Assembly: GCA_023548195.1 (NCBI GenBank)
Contig: JAJHZJ010000121.1
Coordinates: 2,356,220-2,420,219 of the forward strand
Reading direction: 5' to 3'
DNA length: 64,000 nucleotides
DNA from: Bettongia penicillata ogilbyi
Lineage: Eukaryota; Chordata; Mammalia; Diprotodontia; Potoroidae
Position numbers and translations under genes: made by a program. Positions 21,519-32,405 of this stretch are shown here, piece by piece. Each line of letters begins with the position of its first letter. Position 1 is the stretch's first letter. The notes under the pieces were generated by a model that worked only from the letters and a program-made list of their open reading frames with translations, was not told the origin of the DNA and did no database searches.

Positions 21519-21530
21519 ACTTTCTGACCT

Positions 21531-22186
21531 TACAAAGGCCATAATATTATCACCTGGTCAGTGGAGAAAAGTAGAGATAGTCACTGCTCCTCTCCCAAGG
21601 GTGATTCCCTCTCAGGTGTCCCTCATTCTTATAGCCAACCACCACTAGACCCATAAGACCCAAACAAACTTCTTCGTTTTTTTATACTTAACTAAAAGGC
21701 AAGTCTGATTCTTTCATCCAATCACAAGCTATTTCCCATGTGGTGTCAATGGTCTTTACTCATTAAAGCAATTTGTTCTTCTCAGACTGATGAGGAGATT
21801 GTTCACACTTACCTTGCACGTTAGACCGAATTACTCAGTTGACAAGCCTAGTCCTTCTGTGAGGAGCTAGGAATGGTCCACCTTTGTAGCAGTGTAGCCT
21901 ATTATGTGTTGTGAAGTTTGCTGTAGTGAGGGTGCCTTAAATACCAGGCAGGCAAAACCAAAATCCAAACTATACACAACTTCTGCCACCTTTAAACAGC
22001 GACACATTTTGAGTACCAAGAAGAAATTTCTTACATCGCCACATTTATTTTACGTACTTTCCTTCAACTTCAATTCCATCCAACGCGGATATTTTTTAAG
22101 CCCCTATTGCCCAGAACCTTGTCTGGGAACACAAAACCAAAACTACATTAATTTAAAATTAGGAGTGCTTACATCCAACTTCTCGT
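21531..22186. other. Intronic sequence with an L2 scrap
   Basis: Bases 22085-22150 ('taagcccctattgcccagaa') may be an L2 3' end in antisense. The rest is unassigned. Confidence 0.35.
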
Positions 22187-22408
22187 TACAGTTGTGATTC
22201 AGTTGTATCTGACTCTAGATGACCCCCATCTATGGAGTTTTCTTGGCAAGGATACTGGAGTGGTTTATCATTTCCTTCTTCAGTAGCAAACAGAGGTTAA
22301 GTGACTTGCCCAAGGTAACATGGTCAGGAAGTTTCTGAGGCTGGATTTGAATTCAGATTTTTTTGACTACAAGTTCTCTACCCATTGCACCACCCAGCTG
22401 TCCCCATA
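22187..22408 (-). mobile_element. MAR1-type SINE (antisense)
   Basis: 'gagttttcttggcaaggata', 'ctggagtggtttatcatttc', 'gtgacttgcccaaggtaaca' and 'ttgcaccacccagctgtccc' read as MAR1 backwards. Confidence 0.88.
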
Positions 22409-22884
22409 TTCAACTAAGGGAAAAAAAGAAAGCTTCTTGTAGGAGGTGATACATGAGTTAAGTCTTAAAGGGAGCTAGAAGTTTAAAAGTTAGAGATAAG
22501 GGAGATTATTCAAGGCATTCAAAGCAAATTCACAGCCATTAGGGTAGTGAAAAATCAAATACATAGAATGAGTTTTCCATTTTAGGACAGCTCAAGAACA
22601 GTAATAACCTTGTTATGTACTTCAAATTAACAAATACATTTTAATCTCTCCCTTACCACCACTTCCCTCTTTAACCTGTTCCTTCGAGTCCTGACCCATA
22701 ATTTTCATTATGCAATTTTCTTACATTACCGCACCACTCTTTCTCCTCTCACCACCAGCTTGTAATTCATTCCTTCCCTCTTCCCGTCCCCTCCCCACCA
22801 AAAAAAATTCTACAAAAGGACCTGCATCTGAATCTCTACTCTGATGTGCTTATTTTCTGTATGATCTGAAATAACAAATGATAT

Positions 22885-22975
22885 GCTTCCAGATGAGGGC
22901 AGGGAATGTTTCCTTTTTGTCTCATGCCCCCAGTGCCTGGCAGATAATGGGCACACAATAAATTCTTGTTTTCTA
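22885..22975 (+). mobile_element. LINE-2 3' tail
   Basis: 'gatgagggcagggaatgttt', 'ccccagtgcctggcagataa' and 'cacacaataaattcttg' form an L2 terminus. Bases 22409-22884 and 22976-23479 show nothing else certain. Confidence 0.75.
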
Positions 22976-23479
22976 GTGGAATGATTCACTTGGCCAGCAA
23001 CAATACATTTTGCTACTCTATCGATGATCCCCATGACCCCTATCCAAAAGCCTACCACCAATCACTGAACTTTACCCATGTTATTCTCATGTTGCCTCCT
23101 GACAGACAGGCTAAAACAGCCATAGCCATGTAACATATCTACAGATCTATCTGGCCCCTTCTCCCGATTTTAAGTTTCCTTTTTATAATTCGGTCCAGGT
23201 ACTCAATGAATACTAAACCTCTTTTAAATTCATTATATTTGGGGGCAAAAATTCAAAAATGTTTCAGGTTATAAAGCTAAGCCACCGAAGGAGCTTACAT
23301 AAATAACTATTCCGATACTCACAGGTTCGGTATAGAACAAGCCGAAAAAGGAGGCCATTCCTCTATGACAAGATGACTGGGAAACTAATCCAGACCCTGA
23401 TCTTTTTCTTTCCACAAAAGCGTCTGCTGCTGGAACTGAATTTTCTAATTTTGCTCTGCAATGTGCTAGGCCCAAGTCA

Positions 23480-23625
23480 AGAGTCTGGTCTATGCTTATT
23501 CTATGCCAAGCACTGTGCTAAATCCCAAAAATACAAAGAAAGGCAAAACCTTGGCCCCTCCACCAAGGAGCAAGCATACTTTCCAAAGAGGAAGAAAACG
23601 TGTAAATAACTAAGCATATACAAGA
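23480..23625 (-). mobile_element. LINE-2 3' end (antisense), left half
   Basis: 'ttattctatgccaagcactg', 'caaagaaaggcaaaacct' and 'caccaaggagcaagcatact' are the complement of the L2 end. The copy resumes beyond the SINE at 23941. Confidence 0.75.
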
Positions 23626-23631
23626 TGCACA

Positions 23632-23940
23632 CACAGTTGTTGGTGGTGCTCAGCTGTATCCAGCTCTTTGTGACCCCACGGTGTTTTCTGGGGGCCACGT
23701 GGACTTTTTGTTGTTTGGTCGTGTCTGACTCCCCATTTGGAGTTTTCTTGGCAAAGACACTAGAGTGGTTTGCCACTTCCTTCTCCAGCTCGTTTTACAA
23801 ATGAAGAAATGGAGGCAAACAGAGTTAAGTGACTTGTCCAGGGTCACACAGAAGTGTCTAAGGCCAAATCTGAACTCATGAAGAGGAGGCTTACTCAATT
23901 CCAAGCCCAGGGCTCTATCCTGACACCTCGCTGCCCTACA
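23632..23940 (-). mobile_element. MAR1-type SINE(s) inserted in L2 (antisense)
   Basis: Bases 23715-23940 form a near-complete MAR1 ('cccatttggagttttcttgg', 'cacttccttctccagctcgt', 'tgtccagggtcacacagaag'). Bases 23635-23700 repeat the MAR1 3' end ('gctcagctgtatccagctct'). That indicates a second, truncated copy or a local duplication. Confidence 0.85.
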
Positions 23941-24085
23941 TACACAGTAGTTGAAAGGTAATCTGAAAGGGAAAGAAAGGCACTAGTAGCTGGGGTAAAG
24001 AAGAGATGGTGAAAGACTTCTGCAGAAAGTGGGAATTGGCTTGAGTCTTGAAAGAAGTCAATAAAACTAAGAGATCTGCACCAAA
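23941..24085 (-). mobile_element. LINE-2 (antisense), right half
   Basis: 'ggcactagtagctggggtaa', 'tctgcagaaagtgggaattg' and 'gagtcttgaaagaagtcaat' continue the L2 3' UTR complement that begins at 23480. Confidence 0.7.
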
Positions 24086-24387
24086 CTAAATAATTTGGTT
24101 GGAACCAAACCAGTTCTAAAACATCTAGCATGTTCAAAGACATCAAAATTCCAAATAATACAAATGATAAGAGAAAGATTCACAGTAGGTGGAAATTTGG
24201 CTGGAACATACTTCCAATGATGAAATGTATAAGGGACATTACTGAAGATGTTTATAATCAGAAAGGGAAATAGGCTGCTCATGTAGCAACAATGAACAAT
24301 AGCTGGTCAGTCCAAGTACTACATTAGTATTTTCCCACCACTACCTCCTCAAAAAGAGAGAGGTCACCAGTACGCCAGAAAGAAACA

Positions 24388-24413
24388 CCAGAGATCTCAG
24401 TTCTCTCTCTGTC

Positions 24414-24448
<35 letters not shown>

Positions 24449-24490
24449 TTCTGTGCACATCTCTCTCTCTCCCTCTCCCTCCCCTCCCTT
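24388..24490. repeat. (CT)n/(GTCT)n low-complexity tract
   Basis: The tract combines CTCT, GTCT and CCCT runs. The minus-strand Arg/Glu frame here is meaningless. Confidence 0.92.
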
Positions 24491-25764
24491 TCGTTTCACA
24501 TAGAACTTGGGTTTAAACGTTCCCTTTGTCCTCACTTGACCTCTGTGACGTTCTGGAGGAGTCACAACCTGTCAGGGCCTTGTTTCTTAGACAAAATGGA
24601 GGAAGGATTGGGGAGAGGGTGGACTAGAAAACTACAGAAGTCCCTTCCTGCCCTAGACCTATGATGCTGTCATTTATAAAAGGAATAAATAAAAATAGCA
24701 CAGATTGGGAAAAATGGAAAGGTTGCAATCGCAGGAGCACAGGCCATTCCCATAGGGATGAAATAAAGAAATGGCTATCCAAATCATGTTCCTTGCTGGG
24801 CAATGCCTGACTGCCATGGTATAGGACCCTGGGTCCCAGAGGCAGTAGATGGGACAAAATTTTAAACTCCACCAAAAATATACAAAGGGGAGAGTAGTAA
24901 AAAGGGAGAGAAGGGAGTCTTCTGGCCCTCTAAAGTCAAAAGATATGTGTCCACTGCAGCCGCAGAGGAAATTTCCCTGGTTCTCATTTGAGTTACCCAC
25001 TAAAATATAGAGTTTATAATGACTATGACAGGAGTTCCCCTGGTCCCTTATAGGTCCCCAGAAGTCTACTGCTTTAATGTTCTTCTCATGATGTTAAAAT
25101 ATTAATACATGATCCTCTCTAATAGTTCACTATTCACTATTCACAAAACGTTTCTGCAGGTTTATAAGTCCCCCTTTCCACTCACCATTTTTAACAACAC
25201 ATCATGAAATTCCAAATACCAATGTACTTGCTAAAGCTTGTCCAACATATTAACTGTTCTAGAGAAAACTAATCCTGTGTCAGAGATCCATGTGCTTTTG
25301 AGCTCAAAGTGGTTAGCTAATAAAATTCCTTTTAAAACTTGATACATTAATTGGCTTTCACAAAGCAAACCTCAGAAAAGTCAGAAAAACATTCATGCTT
25401 CATTTTCCAAGGAAAGACATCAAATAATGAACAGTTCCATCAAATCCTCTGGAAAAACACTTAAACAACATTCAAGCATCACATTCATCCAAGGAACAAG
25501 CCTTTCTTAAAACTATATCCAGATCCAATGAAAATGGCTAAACAGTTATTTAAAATTTGGGAAGAGAAAATTTAATATCCTATAAATACAAATATATAAT
25601 AAAGGAGACTCAATATTTTATAAGTGTTTTGGTGTCTCTGCTATAATTTGCCATGAAAATCTTCACTTCTACTTAGGAGAAGTACAATAAAATGGAATGA
25701 CAGATTAAATTCCTCCAAACAATTCAACGACACCATAAATGACCAATTAAGTTGTGTTTTTGTC
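24491..25764. other. Intronic sequence, nothing recognised
   Basis: This is among the longest stretches in the window without a recognisable repeat. Bases 24620-25000 hold overlapping minus frames with no family resemblance. Bases 24086-24387 are also unassigned. Confidence 0.4.
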
Positions 25765-25885
25765 ATTTGCCCCCATTAGACTGTAAGTCGCTTGACAGCA
25801 AGGTCTTTGTAGAATCTCTACCCACAAAACCTAGCATAGTTTCTTGTACATAATAGGTGCCTAATAAATGTTCATTAAATTGAGT
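25765..25885 (+). mobile_element. LINE-2 3' tail
   Basis: 'cccccattagactgtaagtc', 'gcttgacagcaaggtctttg' and 'gtgcctaataaatgttcatt' form the L2 terminus. Bases 25945-25995 keep a MIR scrap. Bases 26000-26554 are unassigned. Confidence 0.85.
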
Positions 25886-26554
25886 TGCACTGCAACTCCT
25901 ATAAGTATTGCAACCTGCATTAAATGTGCACTTAGTTATTTAGAAGCCCAGAATCTTAAGAGTTGGAAGGTACTTTAGAGACCATCTAGCCATGGAATAT
26001 TAATTTAAAATATGTATTTTGGCCAAAGAAGTACATTCTGAAAAGTAGAATCATTAAATGAATACAATTTATTTGGCTTTGTAGACTTCAAGTGTAACTC
26101 TAGTCCAAGCAATCATTTTCAGAAACTATAATTTAACCAGAAAGCATATAAACTAAAATCTGAATTTAAACAGTTTGATAATTAAATTTGGTTTTTTCTA
26201 TCTTAGCAGGTGAAATTTCATCTGACTATACTTTTATATCCTATGCTAAATTATTTAATTACTTTTCTTTACCTGTCCTTATCACTGTCTACAAAGAGAG
26301 TTACAAAGAGATTTTGCTGATAGATAGGGGGCAGAAGGGATGGGATAGGGAGGACAGAGGGTTCATTCTATACAAGAACAAGGCTACAATGATAACATCA
26401 AAAGAAAAGGAAATTCACAGAACAGATGATCATCTTTTCATGTACTTTTCATGTACTTTCACAATTATCAAGGATGGTAAATACATTCGGGAAAGGCAAA
26501 TACATCAATGAAAACCAATCCAGCTATATGGTCTGTTGAAAAAAAGGCCTGGAA

Positions 26555-26760
26555 TAACAGACTGAGGTTTTAACCCTATTCAACTTTTTAAAAAGACTAT
26601 GGCCTTTTTTTTATTATAACTATTTCAATATAATTCATTTCCTTTGTGATCCTATATATTTTATGTATTTAAAAATATTATTCTGGGAGGGGTTGCATAG
26701 GTTTCACCAGAGTGTCCAAAGGAGTCCATGAAAACAAAAAATTTAATTACCCCTACCTTA
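26555..26760 (-). repeat. Family B repeat, copy 3 (antisense)
   Basis: 'tgatcctatatattttatgt', 'gcataggtttcaccagagtg' and 'ccaaaggagtccatgaaaac' are collinear with 18420-18660. A THER1 tail ('cttcagtttttcaagtgtaa') follows at 26763-26870. Confidence 0.7.
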
Positions 26761-26875
26761 ACCTTTCCAGGCTTCAGTTTTTCAAGTGTAAAATGAAGGG
26801 ACAAGATTAATTGATCTTTGTGGTCTGAACTTTCTGAAATTCCATGACTCTCTACTTTATGAAAGTCTACCATCT

Positions 26876-26945
26876 GTTATATATATATTATATTTATTAT
26901 ATATAATATATTATTATAATATATGTTATATTAATATAATACTAT
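26876..26945. repeat. AT-rich tract
   Basis: Runs of TATA and TTAT include short self-complementary segments. Confidence 0.9.
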
Positions 26946-26999
26946 TAACTAATCTAGTCAATTTTACTGCTTCAGAGAATTTCTAAGCATATATTCAAT

Positions 27000-27447
27000 G
27001 TTACAAGTGCCTATACATGTCAAGCATTATGCTATGTGCTAGGGAAACAAGACAAAAATAAAATCCTCCTTTCCCATTAAGGGGCTTCAGTGAATCAAAC
27101 AAGCATTTAACAGGCAATTATGTCGCTCAGTGGATAGAGAGCTGGTTCTGGAGTAAGGAAGACCCAAGTTGAAATCCAATCTCAGACAGTTACGAGCTGT
27201 GTTAGTCATCTCAACCTCTCTTTGCCTCAGTTTCCTAAACTGTAAAGTGGGGATAATAATTGCATATGCCTCCTGAGATTACTGCCAAGATCAAGTGAGA
27301 TGACATTTGTAAAGTGTATAGCAGGTGCTATATAAATGGTTACTCCCTCCCTCTTAAGCATTTTTTATTGCCAGATACTATGCTGAAGACAGAAAGACAA
27401 AAATGAAGCATCCATCAATGAATTTACATTCTAATGAAAGGGAGGGG
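27000..27447. mobile_element. Two antisense L2 ends flanking a SINE
   Basis: Bases 27000-27112 and 27350-27447 are L2 3' ends in antisense ('cctatacatgtcaagcatta'; 'ttattgccagatactatgct'). Between them, 27113-27345 is a plus-strand SINE ('gtcgctcagtggatagagag', 'tttgcctcagtttcctaaac', 'gtgctatataaatggtta'). Confidence 0.72.
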
Positions 27448-27459
27448 GACATATGTATG

Positions 27460-27496
<37 letters not shown>
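27448..27496. repeat. (TATG)n/(TA)n microsatellite
   Basis: A TATG run passes into about 14 TA units and abuts the Tigger fragment, which targets TA dinucleotides. Confidence 0.93.
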
Positions 27497-27497
<1 letters not shown>

Positions 27498-27815
27498 CAT
27501 ACCTCATTTTACTGTACTTTACTGATGTTGTGTTTTATACAACTGAAGGTTTGTGGCAACCTTTCACCAACAAGTCACCAATGGGCGCCATTTTTCCAAT
27601 AATGCGCTCACATCGTGTCTCTGTGTCACATTTTGATAATTCTTACAGTATTTCAAAATTTTTGATTATTATTATATCTATTATGGTGATTATCATCAGT
27701 GATCTTTGATGCTAATATTATAATATTTTGGAGGGGGACATCTACCACACCCATATAAGATGGCCAACTTCATCATGTGTTCTGACTGTTCCCCCAACTG
27801 GCCCTTCCCCTGTTA
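27497..27815 (+). mobile_element. TcMar-Tigger DNA transposon, 5' end only
   Basis: It starts 'gcatacctcattttactgta', as in the Tigger terminal inverted repeat. It continues in the Tigger1-type 5' UTR: 'ctgaaggtttgtggcaacct', 'ggcgccatttttccaataa', 'cgtgtctctgtgtcacattt', 'gatcatcag'-like blocks, 'gtgatctttgatgctaat' and 'cccatataagatggccaact'. I see no transposase frame and no right-hand inverted repeat, so it is a 5' remnant. Its left border is a TA run, as expected for mariner-type insertion. Confidence 0.88.
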
Positions 27816-27924
27816 GTACAAACACAGAGATGGGAGATGTTACTTTCAGAGTTCAGAACAGCGATTAAATTATATAGCTAGCCCACAGAATGTATGCAAC
27901 AGGTGTGTGCAATGATATGAGATG

Positions 27925-28310
27925 GGAAAGCATTTATTAAATGCTTACTATGTGCTAAGGACATAGGAGATATAAATGAGACAAATGATGCTCTCAGGAA
28001 CTCACATTCTAATTATGGGACATAACATATAAAGGAGGGTTTAGCTTCATGGTAAAGAAAAGACCAAGTGGTACTTAGTGTTTAGCTGACAAAACAGCAG
28101 GATGAAAAGTAAGGCAGGTAACATATAATAAGACCAGAAACAGAAGGGGCTAGACTCTGGAGAGCTTTAAATTTCAAAGAGAAAAATTTGCATTTGAACC
28201 TAGAGGTAATAAGGAGGCACTGGAATTTATTGAGTAGGAGGGGAACTTGGATAGTCTTGGTATTTAGGTTGAACACTACAGAAGCGATGTCATTGCACTA
28301 GAATGGGGAG
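27925..28310 (-). mobile_element. LINE-2 3' portion (antisense), long
   Basis: 'gcatttattaaatgcttact', 'ctctcaggaactcacattct', 'gagctttaaatttcaaagag' and 'ggaggcactggaatttattg' form the L2 3' UTR complement in order over about 390 bp. Bases 28311-28640 are unassigned. Confidence 0.78.
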
Positions 28311-28639
28311 AGAACGTTCTATGCACATAGCTGGAATTATCTCACATATATGTTCAAAGTCCCTTATATCGGGCACCATCTTATACATACAAACCTCAAA
28401 GAAGTCTCACAAAAAAACCAACTCTGTGAGCTTACAAAAAATTGCCAATATAAATACTACTGCAAATATTTTCTAATCAGATAGTAGGAATTTATGTTTG
28501 GTTTTCTTTTGTCAAGTTAAGTGATAAACTAATGTTTAAAAACAGATTACAGTGATTCAAAAGTAAAGATAGGGACTTTACTACTGGAGGGCTTGAATGC
28601 CCAAATCTCCTACTTCTAACTCATATAATTAGGGAAAAG

Positions 28640-29230
28640 TCACAAAAATCACAGAATGGTAAATTTCCTTGAAAGGACCTCAAAGACCATATAGTTTAAC
28701 TCATGCCTGACTAGGCTCTAAAATATTCCCAAATGACTAATATTTAGCTTCCATTTAAAAACTCCATGGGGAGAATTTTACCAATGTCACCCATTCTACT
28801 TTTAGATACCACTAATTGTTAGGAAGTCTGTTCTAAGACATCAAACTTAAATCCCTTCCCCTGCTACTTTTACCCATCACAAGAGCAGAAGCCAGTGGTT
28901 CCCAACCTTTGGGCCAGACTCCTGGAGAAAGTAAAATTATTATAAGGCATAGCACACTCCCTGAGTTGGAAAGGATCTTGGAGGTGACCTATACCTGACC
29001 AATTTCATTTTACAGATGAAGTCACTGAGATCCTAAGCAGGATGAACTGCTTCACAAGGTGAGTAAGTGATGAGTCCTTTGACCCTGGATCCAGGGTTCT
29101 TCTCACCAGACAATGCCCCGTCTTTCAGAAAGAATATTAGAGCTAGAAGAAACCTCACAGATTTAACCAAACCTTTCACCTACAAATTGAGAGAACTGAG
29201 TCCCAAACAGGGGAAGTGACTTGGTATCTT
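28640..29230 (+). mobile_element. Cluster of MIR-type SINE fragments
   Basis: Three or four cores occur: 'ttgaaaggacctcaaagacc' (28640-28720), 'ggaaaggatcttggaggtga' (28960-29105) and 'gctagaagaaacctcacaga' with 'gagagaactgag' (29130-29225). Bases 28880-28930 carry 'gtggttcccaacctttgggc', found at the ends of some DNA-transposon relics. Confidence 0.6.
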
Positions 29231-29340
29231 CTTGAGAGAAATAAGTTCACGGGAAAAACTGTAAAATATTAAGGGCCCAATGTACAGCCATTAAACTAAA
29301 GAAAAGACAGTAAGCTTTGATGGGGTCTAGATTTAGTACT

Positions 29341-29595
29341 AGGGGCAGCTAGATGGCACAATGGACAGAGCACTGGACTTGGAGTCAGGAAGATCTGGGT
29401 GAAATCTCAGACATTAACTAGCTGTGTGACCCTAGGCAAGTCACTTATTCTCTATTTGCCTCAATTCCTCATCTATAAAATAGAAACTCAGAGGAAAAGA
29501 AAAAGCCAAACCACTTCAGTATCTTTGCCAGGAAAACCCAAGGATTTCATACAATCAGACAAAAATGGACAACTCCACAACAACGGAGTTAGTAG
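29341..29595 (+). mobile_element. MAR1-type SINE, near full length
   Basis: The head 'ggggcagctagatggcacaa' and the core 'tgtgaccctaggcaagtcac' are clear, with 'cacttcagtatctttgccag' and the tail 'atacaatcagacaaaaatgg' after them. Confidence 0.9.
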
Positions 29596-29599
29596 TGAC

Positions 29600-29795
29600 T
29601 TTAGATAACATTGTACCCCCCTCTTCAGTATCCTGATCCACATCCAGTCCCTGGACCCAGACAGCTCTGGAGGAGAAAGTGAGGCTGGCAACTTTGCACC
29701 GCCCTCCTTCCCTCAAATCCAATTCACTTCCATGCCATGGTATCATCTCCCTGATGTCATGATGCTTGTCAAGAAAAAAGGACAAAGAGCGGCAA
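29600..29795 (+). mobile_element. RTE-type SINE tail (headless)
   Basis: 'ccagacagctctggaggaga', 'aagtgaggctggcaactttg' and 'gcaccgccctccttccctca' match the tail of the SINE at 21217-21518, here without its tRNA head. A MIR core follows at 29796-29915. Confidence 0.8.
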
Positions 29796-29994
29796 CCCCC
29801 TCATTTTACATATAAGAAAACTGAAGCTCAGAAGAAAATAAAGTACTCAGTAAGCAGCAAGGAAAATGCTCTTTCCAAACCTCAATACCTTTAACCGCTG
29901 GCTGCCTTCCTGAAACTCCACCATGCCCAAGGAAAGTAGGAAAGTAAATCTTCGAGGCCTTTGTCTCTGAATCTGTAACTTGAAGTCACTGGAT

Positions 29995-30154
29995 GGATTA
30001 GAAATGGCATCATTCATGGAGGAATGGAGAGAACCCTAAATTTGGGTTCAAATCCTGACTGCTACTCACATAGCTATAATACTCTAGATAATTCATTCCA
30101 TGGTCTCAATTTCTTCGTCAGTAAAATAAGGACTGGACTAGATGGAAGTGTAAA
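29995..30154 (+). mobile_element. THER1-type SINE
   Basis: 'aatttgggttcaaatcctga', 'ggtctcaatttcttcgtcag' and 'aggactggactagatggaag' appear in order. Confidence 0.75.
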
Positions 30155-30345
30155 ACTCTTGGTCCAAAGAAGTAACCCACTTGTCAGCCAGAACCAGATT
30201 AATATGTAATAGAGAAATGTTTAACAAAAGTAACAAAAATATAATGCAACATAGGTAATTTTAATTTGTGGGGTTTTTAAGTTACTACGTGGTAGAAACC
30301 TATTTGTATGTGAGTTTGACGTCAATGGACTAGACGACCACTAGG
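30155..30345 (+). repeat. Family A repeat, copy 2
   Basis: 'ccagaaccagattaatatgt', 'gaaatgtttaacaaaagtaa' and 'gtgagtttgacgtcaatgga' are collinear with 2578-2785. Confidence 0.65.
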
Positions 30346-30559
30346 GTCCCTTGAAAATAACAAGACCTACAATCCTATACTCACAGTTGCTATAACCTAA
30401 GTTTCATACCAAAAAAAAAAAAAAATTTTCCACTCACTCTTCTAAACAATGAGTTCTACTTCAATACTTGGAGCAAAGGCTTAGTCACTGTAATTTCTTA
30501 AATACTTGTGAACCATGAAGTAATTGAAAACTTTCAAATTACTAAAGATTAGTAATCAC

Positions 30560-30780
30560 CAAATGCAGAGTGGATTTTTTTTCAGTTGTCATTCTCGCGA
30601 CCTCTCTGAAGCCCATCACTTTACTGAACATCCCCTTTTCCTACATAATCTCTCCCTTAGCTCCCAAGATGCTACACTGTTCCAATATCTCCTCAGACCA
30701 TTTATTTCCTATTTTCATAGGCTCCTCTTCCCATTTCCCTTGAAATAGATATTGCTCAAAGTTCTGACCGTCTTTTCTCT
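30560..30780 (+). mobile_element. LINE-2 reverse-transcriptase fragment
   Basis: The plus frame reads 'HPLFLHNLSLSSQDATLF', matching the L2 RT stretch that follows its AFDTVDH motif (DHSLLLNTLS..RDTALS). It is a short internal piece with no active site. Confidence 0.65.
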
Positions 30781-30907
30781 CCATGTTCTCTTATTTGTAG
30801 AGGCAGGTAATATACTTTAGCAGAATATTCAACAGGAAGTTAGGAATTACCTGGTTTTGAATCCTGCTTAGGATTTTCTCTGATCCCCATGAATCTTTCT
30901 GCCTTTG

Positions 30908-30934
30908 AGATATATATATATATATATATATATA
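30908..30934. repeat. (TA)n microsatellite
   Basis: About 13 TA units are present. Confidence 0.95.
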
Positions 30935-31047
30935 ATTCCCCTTCTATACTCTACAGTTCAGTCAAACTGGCTTCTTCCTGTTCTCACACTATATATACTC
31001 TTCTACTTCCCACCTTTACATTATCTATCACCCATTCCTGGAATGGT

Positions 31048-31274
31048 TGTTCAGTTGGTTTTTGTCATGTCTGATTCTTTGTGACCCCATTTGGTGTACT
31101 CTTGGTAAAGATATTGCAGTGATTTGCCATTTCCTTCTCCACTTCATTTTACAAATGAGGTAATTGAGGCAAATAGAGTTAAGCGACTTGCCCACGGTCA
31201 CATACCTAGGAAGTATCTGAGGCCAGATTTGATCTCACAAAGATAAATCAGAACTTCAGGCCTGGCACTCTGAA
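31048..31274 (-). mobile_element. MAR1-type SINE (antisense), part of composite D
   Basis: 'ttgtgaccccatttggtgta', 'catttccttctccacttcat' and 'gcgacttgcccacggtcaca' read as MAR1 backwards. Confidence 0.87.
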
Positions 31275-31572
31275 ATTCTAGAATGGACTTCCTACTCAAT
31301 TCACCTCTTAGAATCTCTAGTTTCCTTCAAGACTCAGGTTCAAGTATCATCTACAACATGAAGCTTTTCCCGATTCCCCTCAGTTCCTAGTATTCTCCCT
31401 CTCAAAATTACTTTTTATTTATTTTGTCATTTGTAACACAGATTTGTATACCCCAAGGAGCATCTGTAGGGACAGACTTCCAGGAAACATTCTATGGAGC
31501 AAGAGCTGACCCTCCTTGGCTCATTTCTGGGGACACATGCATTTAGCAGAGAGAGACCTGGTGCTCTGGGGT
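31275..31572 (+). repeat. Composite repeat D, copy 2
   Basis: 'cacctcttagaatctctagt', 'catgaagcttttcccgattc', 'gagctgaccctccttggctc' and 'cctggtgctctggg' align in order with 14756-15070. Both copies lose similarity directly after 'ggtgctctggg'. Bases 31573-31879 are unassigned apart from an AG-rich run. Confidence 0.72.
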
Positions 31573-31879
31573 AAAAGAGAAACAGAGAGACATACATCCA
31601 CAGAAAGAGAGAGACAGAGAGAAAGTGTCCCTCCCTTTAAATTCTCCAAAGTAAGCAGCCATTCTTAGTTCAATAGCCACTTCTCTCTTCATACATTTCC
31701 CTTTTCCCAGCTCCTCTAATGGATACCAAGGGATTGCCACATCGCTTCAAAGTCTTTCAGTGCTGAGCACACATCCGGAGAGGTGGCCCAGAGAGGCTCA
31801 GTGCAAGTTCCATGGAATGAGGCCCCATCCCCACACATGCTTCAGGTAGTTCACTCCAACCTGTTCTCTACAACATATA

Positions 31880-32012
31880 TATGTGTGCATACACACATGC
31901 TGTCTCCCTCAAAAGAATATAAGCTTCTTGAGGGCAAGTATTGTTCCATTTCTACTCCCAGCACCTGGCACATAATAAGCCCTTCACAAATATTTACTGA
32001 TTAATTTCTCTT
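31880..32012 (+). mobile_element. LINE-2 3' tail
   Basis: 'gaatataagcttcttgaggg', 'ccagcacctggcacataata' and 'cacaaatatttactgatt' form the L2 terminus. Confidence 0.85.
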
Positions 32013-32254
32013 AAAACTTGCTTTTTCTTCCAATTTCACTATCTCACCACCTTTCACTCAGCAACCCCATGCTTAAAATCCAGATGTTATTAATTCTTTC
32101 TCCTTCATCGCCTTGTATATTTGTTATAAAAAAAAAAGGCTGATGATACTGAATAAATGCCTCTAGTATTAAGTTTAAATTCCTGACACCTACTCCCCAA
32201 GATTTTTTTTTTTTTTACAGAGTGACATCTAGTCCCTTATACACAAAAGTCTGC

Positions 32255-32405
32255 AGAGGTGTAAAGAGGGCTGGAATTCCAGCTGGGCCACTTACTACCT
32301 ATGACATCTTCATCAAGTCACTTACATTTGCAAACCTTAATTTTAATAGTTGAGTAAGTTGGACCTTTAAGTTCCCTTTCAACTCTAGATCTCTGATACT
32401 ATAAT
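32255..32405 (+). mobile_element. THER1-type SINE fragment
   Basis: 'gctgggccacttactaccta' and 'tttcaactctagatctctga' mark the middle and end. Bases 32406-33194 show nothing recognisable. Confidence 0.7.
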
